A DNA stretch of 64,000 nucleotides from an uncultured Aquimarina sp. (GCA_947496555.1 CANMDH010000005.1:62001-126000); one strand, 5' to 3'; counted from the stretch's first letter, positions 1 to 8,380 are shown. Numbers and translations: made by a program. The notes: generated by a model not told the origin, from the sequence alone.

Positions 1-890
1 GTTTGAAGGTTAGGGAATGAAAATTCGAATCGATTTTCTTTCAACTTTCGTGGAACTACGTTACGACTTTTAAGTACTAGTTCAGTTTCTGTTTTTATGA
101 TAATGGCACCAAATTCGAGAAGTGGTTTGGGTAATGGAATCCCTACAGGTATTTTTAGAACTTTTCTTAAAGTTTTCATGAATAAAAGATTTGTAGATGG
201 TTTTGGAGATACAATATTTATAACACCGTCTAGATTCGTATTATGAATTATGAAGTCTATACTTCTTGCAAAATCCAATTCATGTATCCAACTTAACTTC
301 TGGCTTCCACTACCTTGTTTTCCTCCAAACCCCATTTTTGTCAAGTTTAATATGGGTTGTAATGCACCCCCGTTTTTACCTAAAACAATTGAGGTTCTTA
401 ATGCTACTTTTCGGGTTTTGGGTGTTTGTTGGCTAAAAAAAGATGTTTCCCAGGATGTGGCTACATGAACAGAAAACCCCGTACCAATTTCACCGGTAAT
501 CTCATCCATTTCTTTATCCAAGGAATGGCGATATATAGTAGCGGTAGAAGAATTTAACCATATATTGGGAGGATTTAAACAGGATCGGATGGCTTCTCCT
601 AATACATTTGTAGATTCTACTCTTGAGTTTAAGATTTGATTTTTATTTTTTTGTGTATATCTGCAATCCACGGATTTACCCGTCATATTGATAAGTACTT
701 CTGCATCATTTAATTCGTTTTTCCAATCTCCAAGAGTTTTCGCATCCCAATGTATATAGTGAATATTACCATTTTTTTGATTTTTTCCTCGAGTTAGGAT
801 TGTGATGCTTTCTACCTTGTCCTTAAAGTACTCAGCAAGTACTCCACCAAGAAATCCTGTTCCTGCCGCGATGACCATTTTTTTCATCAT
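1..890 (-). CDS. TIGR01777-family NAD(P)-dependent epimerase (3' end outside window)
   Basis: This reading frame is open from the start codon to the left window edge, so the C-terminus is missing. The protein begins MMKKMVIAAGTGFLGG, giving the glycine-rich Rossmann nucleotide-binding loop (GTGFLGG) of the extended short-chain dehydrogenase/epimerase class. Further on there are NMTGKSVDCRYT and LRTSIVLGKNGGAL, and close to the edge FEFSFPNLQ, which resembles the start of the C-terminal DUF1731 region of TIGR01777 proteins. The family has no settled substrate. The gene starts 5 nt after the stop of the methyltransferase gene, so it is probably the last known member of the operon that starts at 2586. 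The start may be either of two consecutive ATG codons (890 or 887). Confidence 0.85.
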   Translation of the reverse strand, partial: MMKKMVIAAGTGFLGGVLAEYFKDKVESITILTRGKNQKNGNIHYIHWDAKTLGDWKNELNDAEVLINMTGKSVDCRYTQKNKNQILNSRVESTNVLGEAIRSCLNPPNIWLNSSTATIYRHSLDKEMDEITGEIGTGFSVHVATSWETSFFSQQTPKTRKVALRTSIVLGKNGGALQPILNLTKMGFGGKQGSGSQKLSWIHELDFARSIDFIIHNTNLDGVINIVSPKPSTNLLFMKTLRKVLKIPVGIPLPKPLLEFGAIIIKTETELVLKSRNVVPRKLKENRFEFSFPNLQ

Positions 891-895
891 ATCTC

Positions 896-1777
896 TTATT
901 TTTCTGCTGTAATTAAATAATATCCAAAATCATTCATGTGCAATCCAGATAGTAGTGCAAACAAAGATCCTTTTAGGTTTTTCCAACTTTGCGGTTTTAA
1001 AGATTCTTTCCGGAGTAATTTTTTGAATATAAAACCGGTGATGGCAAATGGCACATGTAATACAGACGGGGCCACCCTGAAGGATACATCTTCTACTTTT
1101 ATGTTTTTAAAGCCTATTTCTTTTAACGTTTTTTTTATTATCTGAATACTTCCTAACCCTTCTAGGCTCCATCCTTTACATAATTGCTCGTAACAGTAAT
1201 TGCTGCCTGCACATAATTTCTCTTCATCCTTCTTTATAAAAGCATCGGCAATGACTAACCTAGCGTTTGGTTTTAAGATGCGATATGCTTCTTGCAAGGT
1301 TTGTTTACTATGACCCGAGTGACAGAAACTCTCAATGCCATAGGCACCATCTACGCTATTAGTTTTAAACGAAGTATTCTTATAATTTTCTTCAAGAATT
1401 AACCCGTTCATGTTTTGTAATCTCTTGTTTCCCTGACTTACCTGAAATTTTGAAAGTGTGACCCCAATGATTTTTAGTAAAGGATATTTTCTAAGCCCAT
1501 ATCTCATGGTACCGCCAATACCACATCCAAGATCGGCTACTAGAGAGTTTCTTTTAAGTACATTAAGGCGATTAAATACCTGACTGTTCATTTCGTTAAG
1601 CATTGAATCTCTCTTAAATAAATTGGTTTTAAAAGGGATGTAATACCCAAAATGCATATTAAAATCTTTGCTCCAAAACTCATAATCTTCTGTTGCTTCA
1701 TCATAAAACCGGATGATTTTTTCTTTGGTAGCCGAACGTTTAATTCTTAGTTTTTGTAAAAGGGTTAAAGTGCTCAT
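896..1777 (-). CDS. class I SAM-dependent methyltransferase
   Basis: The 293-residue protein has the SAM-binding motif I as DLGCGIGGT at about residues 82-90, within a Methyltransf_11/25-type fold. The region before it (FYDEATEDYEFWSKDFNMHFGYY) resembles the N-terminal part of small-molecule and lipid C-methyltransferases such as the tocopherol, sterol and cyclopropane synthase group. The substrate cannot be told from sequence. It lies 11 nt downstream of a small membrane protein gene and 5 nt upstream of the epimerase gene, so it is in the middle of a four-gene operon. Together with the epimerase and two membrane proteins it suggests modification of a membrane-associated or lipid-like compound; that is inference. 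Confidence 0.88.
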   Translation of the reverse strand: MSTLTLLQKLRIKRSATKEKIIRFYDEATEDYEFWSKDFNMHFGYYIPFKTNLFKRDSMLNEMNSQVFNRLNVLKRNSLVADLGCGIGGTMRYGLRKYPLLKIIGVTLSKFQVSQGNKRLQNMNGLILEENYKNTSFKTNSVDGAYGIESFCHSGHSKQTLQEAYRILKPNARLVIADAFIKKDEEKLCAGSNYCYEQLCKGWSLEGLGSIQIIKKTLKEIGFKNIKVEDVSFRVAPSVLHVPFAITGFIFKKLLRKESLKPQSWKNLKGSLFALLSGLHMNDFGYYLITAEK

Positions 1778-1788
1778 GATTTAAAATT

Positions 1789-2232
1789 TTAATAAAGGTT
1801 AAAGAAACCAATGCAGTTATAAACTAGTAATACGGTGTAGACCATCGCGAATAATACGAATAATGAATTCATAAAATAACTTCCAATTTTGAATATTCGT
1901 TTTTTAGGAATTTCATACATAGGATAATAGGCAATTTGTGTAAGAACTTTACCAACCCAGTATGCAGCTATCAATCCTGTTAAAGCTATTGCTAATGCAG
2001 ATTGTTCTTTCAGCTGGGAAGTAAGTAAAATAGCAATCAATCCAAAAGAAAAATTAAGCCCTTGAATATATCTTCCGTACGTTTTTGCTATTTCCTGATT
2101 TAGAGGTTTCAATTGTTTTACATCATTGTACCAATCAAAAACGTGATGTCTTATATATGGATAGATTAATGCAGTAAAGATTTGGCCGATTCCTCCTATA
2201 ATTATTAACCAGTTTGGGATGTCCAGTTTCAT
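1789..2232 (-). CDS. small four-helix membrane protein
   Basis: I do not recognise a named family. The 147-residue protein has about four hydrophobic segments: near residues 8-27 (WLIIIGGIGQIFTALIYPYI), in the FSFGLIAILL stretch, in ALAIALTGLIAAYWVG, and near the C-terminus (FMNSLFVLFAMVYTVLLVY). It is predicted to be an inner-membrane protein. It is sandwiched with 15 nt and 11 nt gaps between another small membrane protein and the SAM methyltransferase, so co-transcription is likely. No catalytic motif is visible. Confidence 0.8.
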   Translation of the reverse strand: MKLDIPNWLIIIGGIGQIFTALIYPYIRHHVFDWYNDVKQLKPLNQEIAKTYGRYIQGLNFSFGLIAILLTSQLKEQSALAIALTGLIAAYWVGKVLTQIAYYPMYEIPKKRIFKIGSYFMNSLFVLFAMVYTVLLVYNCIGFFNLY

Positions 2233-2247
2233 ATGTTTAGATTTTAA

Positions 2248-2586
2248 TTAATTTATGTAATTGTTGATTTTTTTTATTTGAGCAGTTATGTATAAGAAGT
2301 ATGCCGCGATCGACATAGGAATTACTGTTATAAATGCTATTGCAAAATCTGTGTTTACAATATCAGTGAGCCATAACAAGCCGTATAAAATTGCTACAAA
2401 TGCATACACGGCTAGTAGTTTTTTCTGTCGACTTTTAAGAGTTTTCCAATATAAGAGTAGGATAAGTGCAAGAATCACCTGAATCGTTCCTAGAAAAACT
2501 TGTGCAATCATACCGTAAAAGATGGTGATGTAGAGTAGAAGTGTAATTGTAAAACTGACTAGATTTATATAATGTAGAGTTTTCAT
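2248..2586 (-). CDS. small four-helix membrane protein, first gene of operon
   Basis: The 112-residue protein is almost entirely hydrophobic, with about four predicted membrane helices (for example LVSFTITLLLYITIFYG, VILALILLLYW, LLAVYAFVAILYGLLWL and FAIAFITVIPMSIAAYFLY). I recognise no family. It is the promoter-proximal gene of the operon running through the second membrane protein, the methyltransferase and the epimerase. An inverted repeat matching the one in front of the neighbouring regulator gene lies 15-43 nt upstream of its start, so control by that regulator is likely. Confidence 0.75.
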   Translation of the reverse strand: MKTLHYINLVSFTITLLLYITIFYGMIAQVFLGTIQVILALILLLYWKTLKSRQKKLLAVYAFVAILYGLLWLTDIVNTDFAIAFITVIPMSIAAYFLYITAQIKKINNYIN

Positions 2587-2600
2587 GTTTTGATTATTTA

Positions 2601-2629
2601 AAAGTTTCAGAAAAAATTGAAAGTATATA
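2601..2629 (-). promoter_or_regulatory. candidate operator 2 before the membrane protein/methyltransferase operon
   Basis: The plus strand shows half-sites TTTCA (2605-2609) and TTGAAAGT (2617-2624) with exactly 10 nt between TTTC and GAAA, the same spacing as in the larger palindrome at 3198-3233. Aligned with the reverse complement of that palindrome, most of the 29 positions are identical. It sits between the regulator gene and the operon start, where a repressor would block transcription. Binding by the adjacent GbsR-like protein is inferred. Confidence 0.6.
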
Positions 2630-2675
2630 TGAAAATAAAAAGGAGTAAACCTCCTTAGTTTGTTATTGTAATTTC

Positions 2676-3179
2676 CTATTTAATTAATTTTACCAATGCT
2701 TTTGTGATCCAATTATGCTCTTGCCCTACTACTTTGTTCATCATAATATCCAGATTATCTGCCATTTCGTGTAATGCTTTGGTCTGTTTAATTAACTCTG
2801 CTGTTTTGGCTGTTCCGTCGTCCTTAATGTTAGAGACATCATTCAGAATTTTAATAGTGGGTTGCAACTCTCTTCGACTTCGTTCTTTGGCAATTTGTCT
2901 TGCCAGCTCTTGTACATCCTTTTCTGAAGTAAAATATTCCTTACGCTCTCCCATTTTGTTTTCCTTAAAAACAATGCCCCAGTCCATTAACTGGCGAAGA
3001 TTCATACTGGTATTTCCCCTGGATATCTGAAGCTCTTCCATAATATCTTCCATAGATAGAGGTTCAGGAGATATCAAAAGTAAGGCATGTATTTGAGCCA
3101 TCGCTTTATTAATTCCCCATAAAGTACCTAATGCACCCCAGGTAGATATAAATTTATTTTTTGCTTCATCATAATTCAT
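2676..3179 (-). CDS. GbsR/MarR-family transcriptional regulator
   Basis: The 167-residue protein carries a winged helix-turn-helix of the GbsR/MarR type: LLLISPEPLSMEDIMEELQISRGNTSMNLRQL (written here in part: SMEDIMEELQ, SRGNTSMNLRQL) at about residues 33-66, followed by the wing MDWGIVFKEN and a helical C-terminal region for dimer formation. Members of this family sense small molecules and mostly act as repressors. It is transcribed in the same direction as the operon that follows it (2586 leftward), with 89 nt between. Matching inverted repeats lie before both, so it probably controls itself and that operon. Its start codon lies only 4 nt after a TATATTTG box, which suggests an mRNA with almost no leader. 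Confidence 0.88.
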   Translation of the reverse strand: MNYDEAKNKFISTWGALGTLWGINKAMAQIHALLLISPEPLSMEDIMEELQISRGNTSMNLRQLMDWGIVFKENKMGERKEYFTSEKDVQELARQIAKERSRRELQPTIKILNDVSNIKDDGTAKTAELIKQTKALHEMADNLDIMMNKVVGQEHNWITKALVKLIK

Positions 3180-3183
3180 AGTA

Positions 3184-3212
3184 CAAATATATAAAAAATT
3201 TTAAACTTTCAA
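3184..3212 (-). promoter_or_regulatory. promoter of the GbsR-like regulator gene
   Basis: On the minus strand a perfect Bacteroidota -7 box TATATTTG occupies 3184-3191, and a TTG element occupies 3210-3212, 18 nt further upstream. The start codon begins 4 nt after the box. The -33 element and the spacer lie inside the inverted repeat at 3198-3233, so a bound regulator would occlude the promoter. Confidence 0.6.
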
Positions 3213-3233
3213 TATTTTTTGAAAGTTTAAAAT
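3198..3233. promoter_or_regulatory. candidate operator 1, 13-bp inverted repeat
   Basis: The arms ATTTTAAACTTTC (3198-3210) and GAAAGTTTAAAAT (3221-3233) are perfect complements with a 10-nt AT-rich spacer. The repeat lies between the regulator gene (start 3179) and the divergent M28 peptidase gene (start 3352), and overlaps the regulator's promoter. A second, less perfect copy is at 2601-2629. No T-run typical of a terminator follows on either strand, and neither flanking gene ends here, so an operator is the better reading. Confidence 0.65.
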
Positions 3234-3351
3234 AATTTTTACTTCTTTTTAATCAGATCTAAGTTTATACAGTTGTTATTTTGCGGGGAAGCCATTTTTG
3301 TTAAAACCTGATTTTCCGTAAGTTATAAGTCTAACACAAACTCATACAAAA

Positions 3352-5877
3352 ATGAAAAAATTAAACCTAATTATTTCAGTGGTGCTGCTATGCCTATTCT
3401 TTTCCTATAGCTTTGCACAAGAACAAGCCAATGACCTATTTTTTGCTACCATGCAAACTAGTGATGCCAAAAGTCTTCAGCTCAATCATCCTAATGATAT
3501 TAAAATTCTAAAATCTGCAAATGGTTATAGCGCAGTGATGCTAAGCGATAAAGCAGCCGAAGAATTACATCATAAAGTCTTGGTTCACGGGCCAGGATTT
3601 GTTTACGAGAGCTCGGCAAAAAATGCTATTTCTGCGATCGATAATATCGTAAAAATGTCAAATAAGGTACATCAAAAAGCGGCTTTTTCTATTACACAAG
3701 ATGCTTTGGTACTGCAAAGTCTTGATTTAGTAAATAATATTAATATCGCAAACCAAATTCAGGAGTTTGAAAATTATGGAACCCGATACCATACCACAAA
3801 TAGCGCCAGGCAGGCAATATTGGACTTAAGAGATAGATGGGAGGGTCTTGCTACTGGTCGAAGCGATGTGTCGGTAAGAATTGTTGAACATACCAGTACA
3901 GCGATGCCTTCAGTTATTATGACCGTCACAGGTACCGAGAAACCAGATGAATTCGTAATTCTGGGTGGGCATGCCGATTCAACAGCCGGAGGTAATAATT
4001 CGAATGCGCCTGGTGCCGATGATAATGCTTCAGGTATAGCTACAATTACCGAGGCGGCACGTGTTTTATTTTCAATGAATTTTAGACCTAAGCGAACAGT
4101 AGAGTTCATGGCTTTTGCAGCCGAAGAAGTTGGACTAAGAGGATCCAAAGAAATTGCCAAGGATTACAGAAACCGAAACGTAAATGTTGTAAGTTATATG
4201 CAATTGGATATGACTAATTATAAAGGCTCAACCAACGATGTATATATATCTACAGATTCGTATAATGATGATACACTTAACGATTTCATGATCTCATTAT
4301 TGAATTATTACAATGCTTCAGGAACTCATAGGATTACTTATGGTACTTCACAATGTAACTATGGTTGCTCTGATCATTACAGCTGGGCACAGGAAGGATA
4401 TGATGTTACCTTTCCTTTTGAAGCAAAATTTGGTGAGCATAATCCTAATATCCATACAACCAGAGATACGTTTGATCGTTCTCCAACACCCAATGCTACG
4501 CATGCAGCCAAATTTGCTAAACTAGCTCTAGAATATTTAATTGAAACTTCGAATGGAGTAGATGGCGGACCTGGTGGTGGAGGTTGTTCTGCAACAACAT
4601 CTTCATTTCCATACCAGCAAGGGTTTGAAGGATCTCTAGGAACCTGGACACAGGCCGTAGGAGATGATTTGGATTGGACTATTGATGCTAATGGAACTCC
4701 ATCCAACGGCACTGGACCGAGCAGTGCAGCAGAGGGGGCTTCATACATTTATGTTGAAGCTTCGGGTAATGGTAATGGGCATCCCAATAAAAGAGCTATT
4801 CTTAATTCCCCTTGTTTTGATTTAAGTGGATTGGCCAATGCTAGTTTCGGTTTTAAATATCACATGCAGGGTGATGCCGTGGGAACATTGTCTGTAGAGG
4901 CCAGTACAGATAATGGTGCTACCTGGAGTAGTATTTTTAGTAAATCTGGATCTCAGGGTAGTAGTTGGAATCAAGCAAGCGTTGATCTTGCATCTTATGT
5001 TGGGACTACGGTACAATTTAGACTCAATGCGGTAACTGGTAACAGCTGGCAAGGTGATATAACTATAGACGATGTTACTATTGGAGAATCAGTTGTTGAT
5101 CCCGGACCAGGAAATTGTGATGCGTTAAATTTTAATGACTTTACAGTGACTTCTTTTTCTAATCAAGATTCTGTAGGAAACTATTCTGTTGAAAATAGTG
5201 GTGCAGGGTTGTCCTTACAAAATAATACCTGGAAATATGTATCGCTTAATTACACGGTGACATCCCAGACAGTTATAGAATTTGATTTTAGCAGTACCTC
5301 TCAAGGAGAAATTCATGGGATTGGGTTCGAAAATGATAATACGTTAACGGCAAACAGGTATTTCAAAGTTCATGGTACGCAGAATTATGGATTGACTAAC
5401 TATGATAATTATTCAAGTGGTACGACTCGATATGTCATTCCTATTGGAAGTTTCTATACCGGTGCAATGGATCGATTGGTGTTTGTTAATGATAATGATG
5501 CCGGAAGTGGAAATACTTCTGTTTTTTCTAATGTGAAGATTTATGAGGGTTCTTGTGGAGGAGCCTTAAGAAGCGCAGTAGATTTTGGATCAGTTACTCC
5601 AATTTTAGGAAATCAATATGAAGGAGCATTGTCTTTTATAAAGATGAACCCCAATCCAACCAGAGATAGTTTCACACTTACCACAGGAAGCGATAGTACC
5701 AAGAATATAAAAGCAGTGATCCATACCATTTCTGGTTCAAAAGTTGCAGAAATGCAATTAATTCTTGGGGCGAATACTTTTTCTGCTAAAAAGTTAAGGT
5801 TACGATCAGGAATCTATCTTATCAAAATTGAAACCGAAGGTGAAGAATCGGTAGTGCAAAAAATAATAATTAATTAG
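3352..5877 (+). CDS. secreted M28 metallopeptidase with MAM-like domain and type IX sorting domain
   Basis: The 841-residue protein has a signal peptide (MKKLNLIISVVLLCLFFSYSFAQ). An M28 aminopeptidase domain of the Vibrio leucine-aminopeptidase type spans about residues 120-405. Likely zinc ligands and catalytic residues are H207 (GGHADS), D223 (GADDNASG), E258/E259 (FAAEEVG), D286 (MQLDM) and H368 (NIHTTRD). A MAM/jelly-roll-like region (about 420-580) begins FPYQQGFEGSLGTW and ends in GDITIDDVTIG. A further beta-rich domain follows. The last 75 or so residues (KMNPNPTRDSFTL ... GIYLIKIETEG) are a Por secretion C-terminal sorting domain, so export by the type IX system is expected. It probably supplies amino acids from extracellular peptides. 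It stands alone, with a strong terminator behind it. Confidence 0.95.
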   Translation: MKKLNLIISVVLLCLFFSYSFAQEQANDLFFATMQTSDAKSLQLNHPNDIKILKSANGYSAVMLSDKAAEELHHKVLVHGPGFVYESSAKNAISAIDNIVKMSNKVHQKAAFSITQDALVLQSLDLVNNINIANQIQEFENYGTRYHTTNSARQAILDLRDRWEGLATGRSDVSVRIVEHTSTAMPSVIMTVTGTEKPDEFVILGGHADSTAGGNNSNAPGADDNASGIATITEAARVLFSMNFRPKRTVEFMAFAAEEVGLRGSKEIAKDYRNRNVNVVSYMQLDMTNYKGSTNDVYISTDSYNDDTLNDFMISLLNYYNASGTHRITYGTSQCNYGCSDHYSWAQEGYDVTFPFEAKFGEHNPNIHTTRDTFDRSPTPNATHAAKFAKLALEYLIETSNGVDGGPGGGGCSATTSSFPYQQGFEGSLGTWTQAVGDDLDWTIDANGTPSNGTGPSSAAEGASYIYVEASGNGNGHPNKRAILNSPCFDLSGLANASFGFKYHMQGDAVGTLSVEASTDNGATWSSIFSKSGSQGSSWNQASVDLASYVGTTVQFRLNAVTGNSWQGDITIDDVTIGESVVDPGPGNCDALNFNDFTVTSFSNQDSVGNYSVENSGAGLSLQNNTWKYVSLNYTVTSQTVIEFDFSSTSQGEIHGIGFENDNTLTANRYFKVHGTQNYGLTNYDNYSSGTTRYVIPIGSFYTGAMDRLVFVNDNDAGSGNTSVFSNVKIYEGSCGGALRSAVDFGSVTPILGNQYEGALSFIKMNPNPTRDSFTLTTGSDSTKNIKAVIHTISGSKVAEMQLILGANTFSAKKLRLRSGIYLIKIETEGEESVVQKIIIN

Positions 5878-5895
5878 GCGCTGAAACCTAAAATT

Positions 5896-5928
5896 AAAAG
5901 GTGCTTCAATTATGTTGAAGCACCTTTT
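5896..5928. terminator. bidirectional terminator between M28 and M3 peptidase genes
   Basis: A 14-bp perfect stem (5896-5909 with 5915-5928) closes a 5-nt loop. It has A-runs on the left and T-runs on the right, so it works as an intrinsic terminator for both converging genes. Confidence 0.9.
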
Positions 5929-5947
5929 ATTATAATGAAGTTAGAAT

Positions 5948-7969
5948 TTATTTGATCAATCCAGCTCGTTTCAATAACGCTTCTGGTTTTGGTTCTTGCC
6001 CACGGAAACGCTTATAGAGTTTCATCGGATTTTCGGTTCCTCCTTTGGAGAGTACGTTGTCTTTAAATTTGGTGGCTACCTCTTTATCAAAAATTCCATT
6101 TTCTTTAAAATATTCAAAGGCATCCGCATCCAGTACCTCTGCCCATTTATATGAATAGTATCCAGCAGAATACCCACCTTGAAAAATATGAGAAAAAGCA
6201 GTACTCATGCAATTTTCTTCGACATTAGGATACAAAGAAGTTTCTGCAAATGTTTTTTTCTCATGTTCTTTTACATTTTTGATAGTACTAGGATCTTGAG
6301 CATGCCATGACATATCCAGTAAACCAAAACTTAATTGGCGAAGCGTTGCCATGCCTTCCATAAAAGTGGCAGATTCTTTGATTTTTTCTACCAAATCCAT
6401 CGGAATCACTTCCCCGGTTTGGTAATGTTTTGCAAAAAGTTCAAGCGCTTCCCTTTCATAGCACCAGTTTTCCAGTACCTGGCTTGGTAATTCTACAAAA
6501 TCCCAGTACACACTGGTTCCTGATAAACCAGGGTACGTTGTATTGGCCAGCATACCATGTAAAGCATGACCAAACTCATGAAATAATGTAGTAACTTCGT
6601 TAAATGTTAGTAATGAAGGCTTGCTTGGTGTTGGTTTTGTAAAATTGCAAACAATAGAAACATGAGGCCGAATATTCTCATCACCCTTCCGCATTTGAGA
6701 TTTATACGATGTCATCCAGGCACCATTACGTTTACCCGGTCTTGGATGAAAATCAGCATAAAATAAAGAAATGAAGTTTCCTTCTGTATCTGTAACATTA
6801 TAAGTTTTTACCTCTTCGTGATATTTATCGATTTCATTGATTTCTTCAAAATGAAGTCCAAATAATTTCTGAGCCACTGTAAATACTCCATCTATAACAT
6901 TTTCAAGCTTAAAATAAGGTTTCAACTTTTCGTCATCCAGATCAAAAAGTTTTTGTTTTAGTTTTTCGGTATAATAGGCTCCATCCCATTTTTCAAGGTG
7001 ATCGATTCCGTCTAGCTCATTGGCAAATCCTTCAAGTTGTTTAAACTCTCTTTCTGCGGCAGGTTTTGCCTTTTCTAATATGTCATTGAGAAATGAAAGG
7101 ACTTTATTCGGGGTTTCGGCCATTCTTTCTTCAAGAACATAATGTGCATGCGATTCATATCCCAAAAGTTGTGCACGTTGATGTCTTAGGTTCGCAATTT
7201 TTAAAACAATGGTTTGGTTGTCGAGATCATCATTGTGAAAACCTTTGGATCCAAATGCAGTTGCCAGTTTTTTTCGGAGTTCTCGATTGGTAGCATAGGT
7301 CATAAAAGGAATATAACTAGGATAATCCAGCGTTATTAACCAGCCTTCTTTGTCTTTGGCCTCTGCCATAGCCTTAGCGGCTTCTTTGGCTCCTTCAGGA
7401 AGACCATCTAGGTCAGATTCATTGGTAAGAAGCATTTCAAATTTATTTGTTTCTGCCAATACATTTTCGCCAAAGTTTAAGCCTAGTTTTGAAAGCTCTT
7501 TGTCAATTTCTCGTAGCTTTTCTTTTTTATCTTCTGGAAGATTAGCTCCATTTCTCGAGAATGATTTGTACCTTTTGGTTAGTAATGTGTATTGTTCTGG
7601 AGTAAGGTCTAATTCTTCTCTTTGCTTATAAACAGCTTCTATTTTTTTAAACAAATCCAGGTTAAGGGCAATATCATTGCTAAATTCTGAAAGTAATGGA
7701 GAGGCCTCTTGCGCTATTTTTTGAATTTCCTCGTTGGTTTCAGCACTATTGAGGTTAAAAAATACACTCGTTACTCTATCCAACAATTCACCACTATACT
7801 CTAGGGCTTCAATAGTATTGGAAAAAGTAGGAGGAGTTGGATTCGAAACAATTTGATCAATTTCTTCTTTGGCAATAGTAATACCGTTTTTTATGGCAGG
7901 TAAAAAATGCGCTGTTTTTACTTTTGAGAACGGAGCAGCATCAAATAGTTTTAATAATGGGTTATTCAT
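5948..7969 (-). CDS. M3-family oligopeptidase (oligopeptidase A / dipeptidyl carboxypeptidase type)
   Basis: The 673-residue protein has the M3 zinc motif HEFGH at residues 464-468, preceded by FNEVTTLF and followed by ALHGML, with the downstream ligand region in WDFVELPSQVLENW. The length and the start (NNPLLKLFDAAPFSKVKTAHFLPAI) match the OpdA/PrlC/Dcp branch of thimet-like oligopeptidases. There is no signal peptide, so it probably degrades short peptides in the cytoplasm. It converges on the secreted M28 peptidase across a shared terminator. The two enzymes could act in sequence on imported peptides, but they are not in one operon. Confidence 0.93.
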   Translation of the reverse strand: MNNPLLKLFDAAPFSKVKTAHFLPAIKNGITIAKEEIDQIVSNPTPPTFSNTIEALEYSGELLDRVTSVFFNLNSAETNEEIQKIAQEASPLLSEFSNDIALNLDLFKKIEAVYKQREELDLTPEQYTLLTKRYKSFSRNGANLPEDKKEKLREIDKELSKLGLNFGENVLAETNKFEMLLTNESDLDGLPEGAKEAAKAMAEAKDKEGWLITLDYPSYIPFMTYATNRELRKKLATAFGSKGFHNDDLDNQTIVLKIANLRHQRAQLLGYESHAHYVLEERMAETPNKVLSFLNDILEKAKPAAEREFKQLEGFANELDGIDHLEKWDGAYYTEKLKQKLFDLDDEKLKPYFKLENVIDGVFTVAQKLFGLHFEEINEIDKYHEEVKTYNVTDTEGNFISLFYADFHPRPGKRNGAWMTSYKSQMRKGDENIRPHVSIVCNFTKPTPSKPSLLTFNEVTTLFHEFGHALHGMLANTTYPGLSGTSVYWDFVELPSQVLENWCYEREALELFAKHYQTGEVIPMDLVEKIKESATFMEGMATLRQLSFGLLDMSWHAQDPSTIKNVKEHEKKTFAETSLYPNVEENCMSTAFSHIFQGGYSAGYYSYKWAEVLDADAFEYFKENGIFDKEVATKFKDNVLSKGGTENPMKLYKRFRGQEPKPEALLKRAGLIK

Positions 7970-8031
7970 CTTTGTATATATAATTTCTAATGTTGTTAGT
8001 TTTGTATTCTAAATATCGATAAAAAATGTCT

Positions 8032-8042
8032 TTTGTCGAAAA
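8032..8042 (+). promoter_or_regulatory. upstream element TTTGTCGAAAA, copy A
   Basis: This 11-mer ends 49 nt before the -7 box of the first RNA gene. The same 11-mer ends 48 nt before the -7 box of the second RNA gene. The shared sequence and distance suggest a factor-binding or upstream promoter element. Confidence 0.5.
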
Positions 8043-8091
8043 TCTCATATTTACTTATATGCTTTTTCAATCAATCCGATCCTCAAATTAG

Positions 8092-8099
8092 TAAATTTG
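8092..8099 (+). promoter_or_regulatory. -7 promoter box of first RNA gene
   Basis: TAAATTTG matches the Bacteroidota consensus TAnnTTTG. A clear TTG element 19-20 nt upstream is lacking. Transcription would start near 8104, 14 nt before the closing stem of the predicted RNA. Confidence 0.55.
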
Positions 8100-8103
8100 A
8101 ATA

Positions 8104-8235
8104 GGTTTATTAGTGATGGTCTTTTGCTGAAAACATCTGCGTTATTCTTATCAGGGGTATGGATAGTAATAATAAATTTTCATAGCAAAGACCAAATATA
8201 TGGAAAGAGCTGCAATAAATGCAGCTCTTTTTTTT
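8104..8235 (+). ncRNA. candidate structured RNA 1 (6S-like long hairpin)
   Basis: The predicted transcript of about 132 nt has a closing stem in which GGTCTTT (8118-8124) pairs with AAAGACC (8187-8193), extended by GCT/AGC and GAAAA/TTTTC with small bulges. Inside is an asymmetric open region, then an apical hairpin formed by TTATTCTTATC and GATAGTAATAA around a short loop. An intrinsic terminator (stem 8207-8214 with 8220-8227, then eight T) ends it. A long hairpin with a central opening is the general shape of 6S RNA, the regulator that binds housekeeping RNA polymerase. It could match the flavobacterial 6S family, but I cannot run a covariance search. The leader and tail resemble those of RNA 2. 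Confidence 0.55.
8207..8235 (+). terminator. intrinsic terminator of RNA 1
   Basis: GAGCTGCA (8207-8214) pairs perfectly with TGCAGCTC (8220-8227) around the loop ATAAA and is followed by eight T. Confidence 0.85.
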
Positions 8236-8323
8236 GTTAAAAAACACTGTTTTTTAGTGAATAACTATGTTTATGTCTGTCTTTTCTATCAAAAAAAAAG
8301 CTTGAAACGTAATAAAAATGCGG

Positions 8324-8354
8324 TTTGTCGAAAAAAAATGCATTTTGTCGAAAA
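8324..8354 (+). promoter_or_regulatory. upstream element TTTGTCGAAAA, copies B and C
   Basis: Two direct copies, 8324-8334 and 8344-8354, lie 20 nt apart, about two helical turns. The second ends 48 nt before the -7 box of RNA 2, matching copy A before RNA 1. Confidence 0.5.
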
Positions 8355-8380
8355 TTGTTAATAAAATTTCATTACTTTTA

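Noticed and set aside
250-468. Open frame of 72 codons on the plus strand
   Set aside because: It lies antisense inside the epimerase gene, which has clear family motifs.
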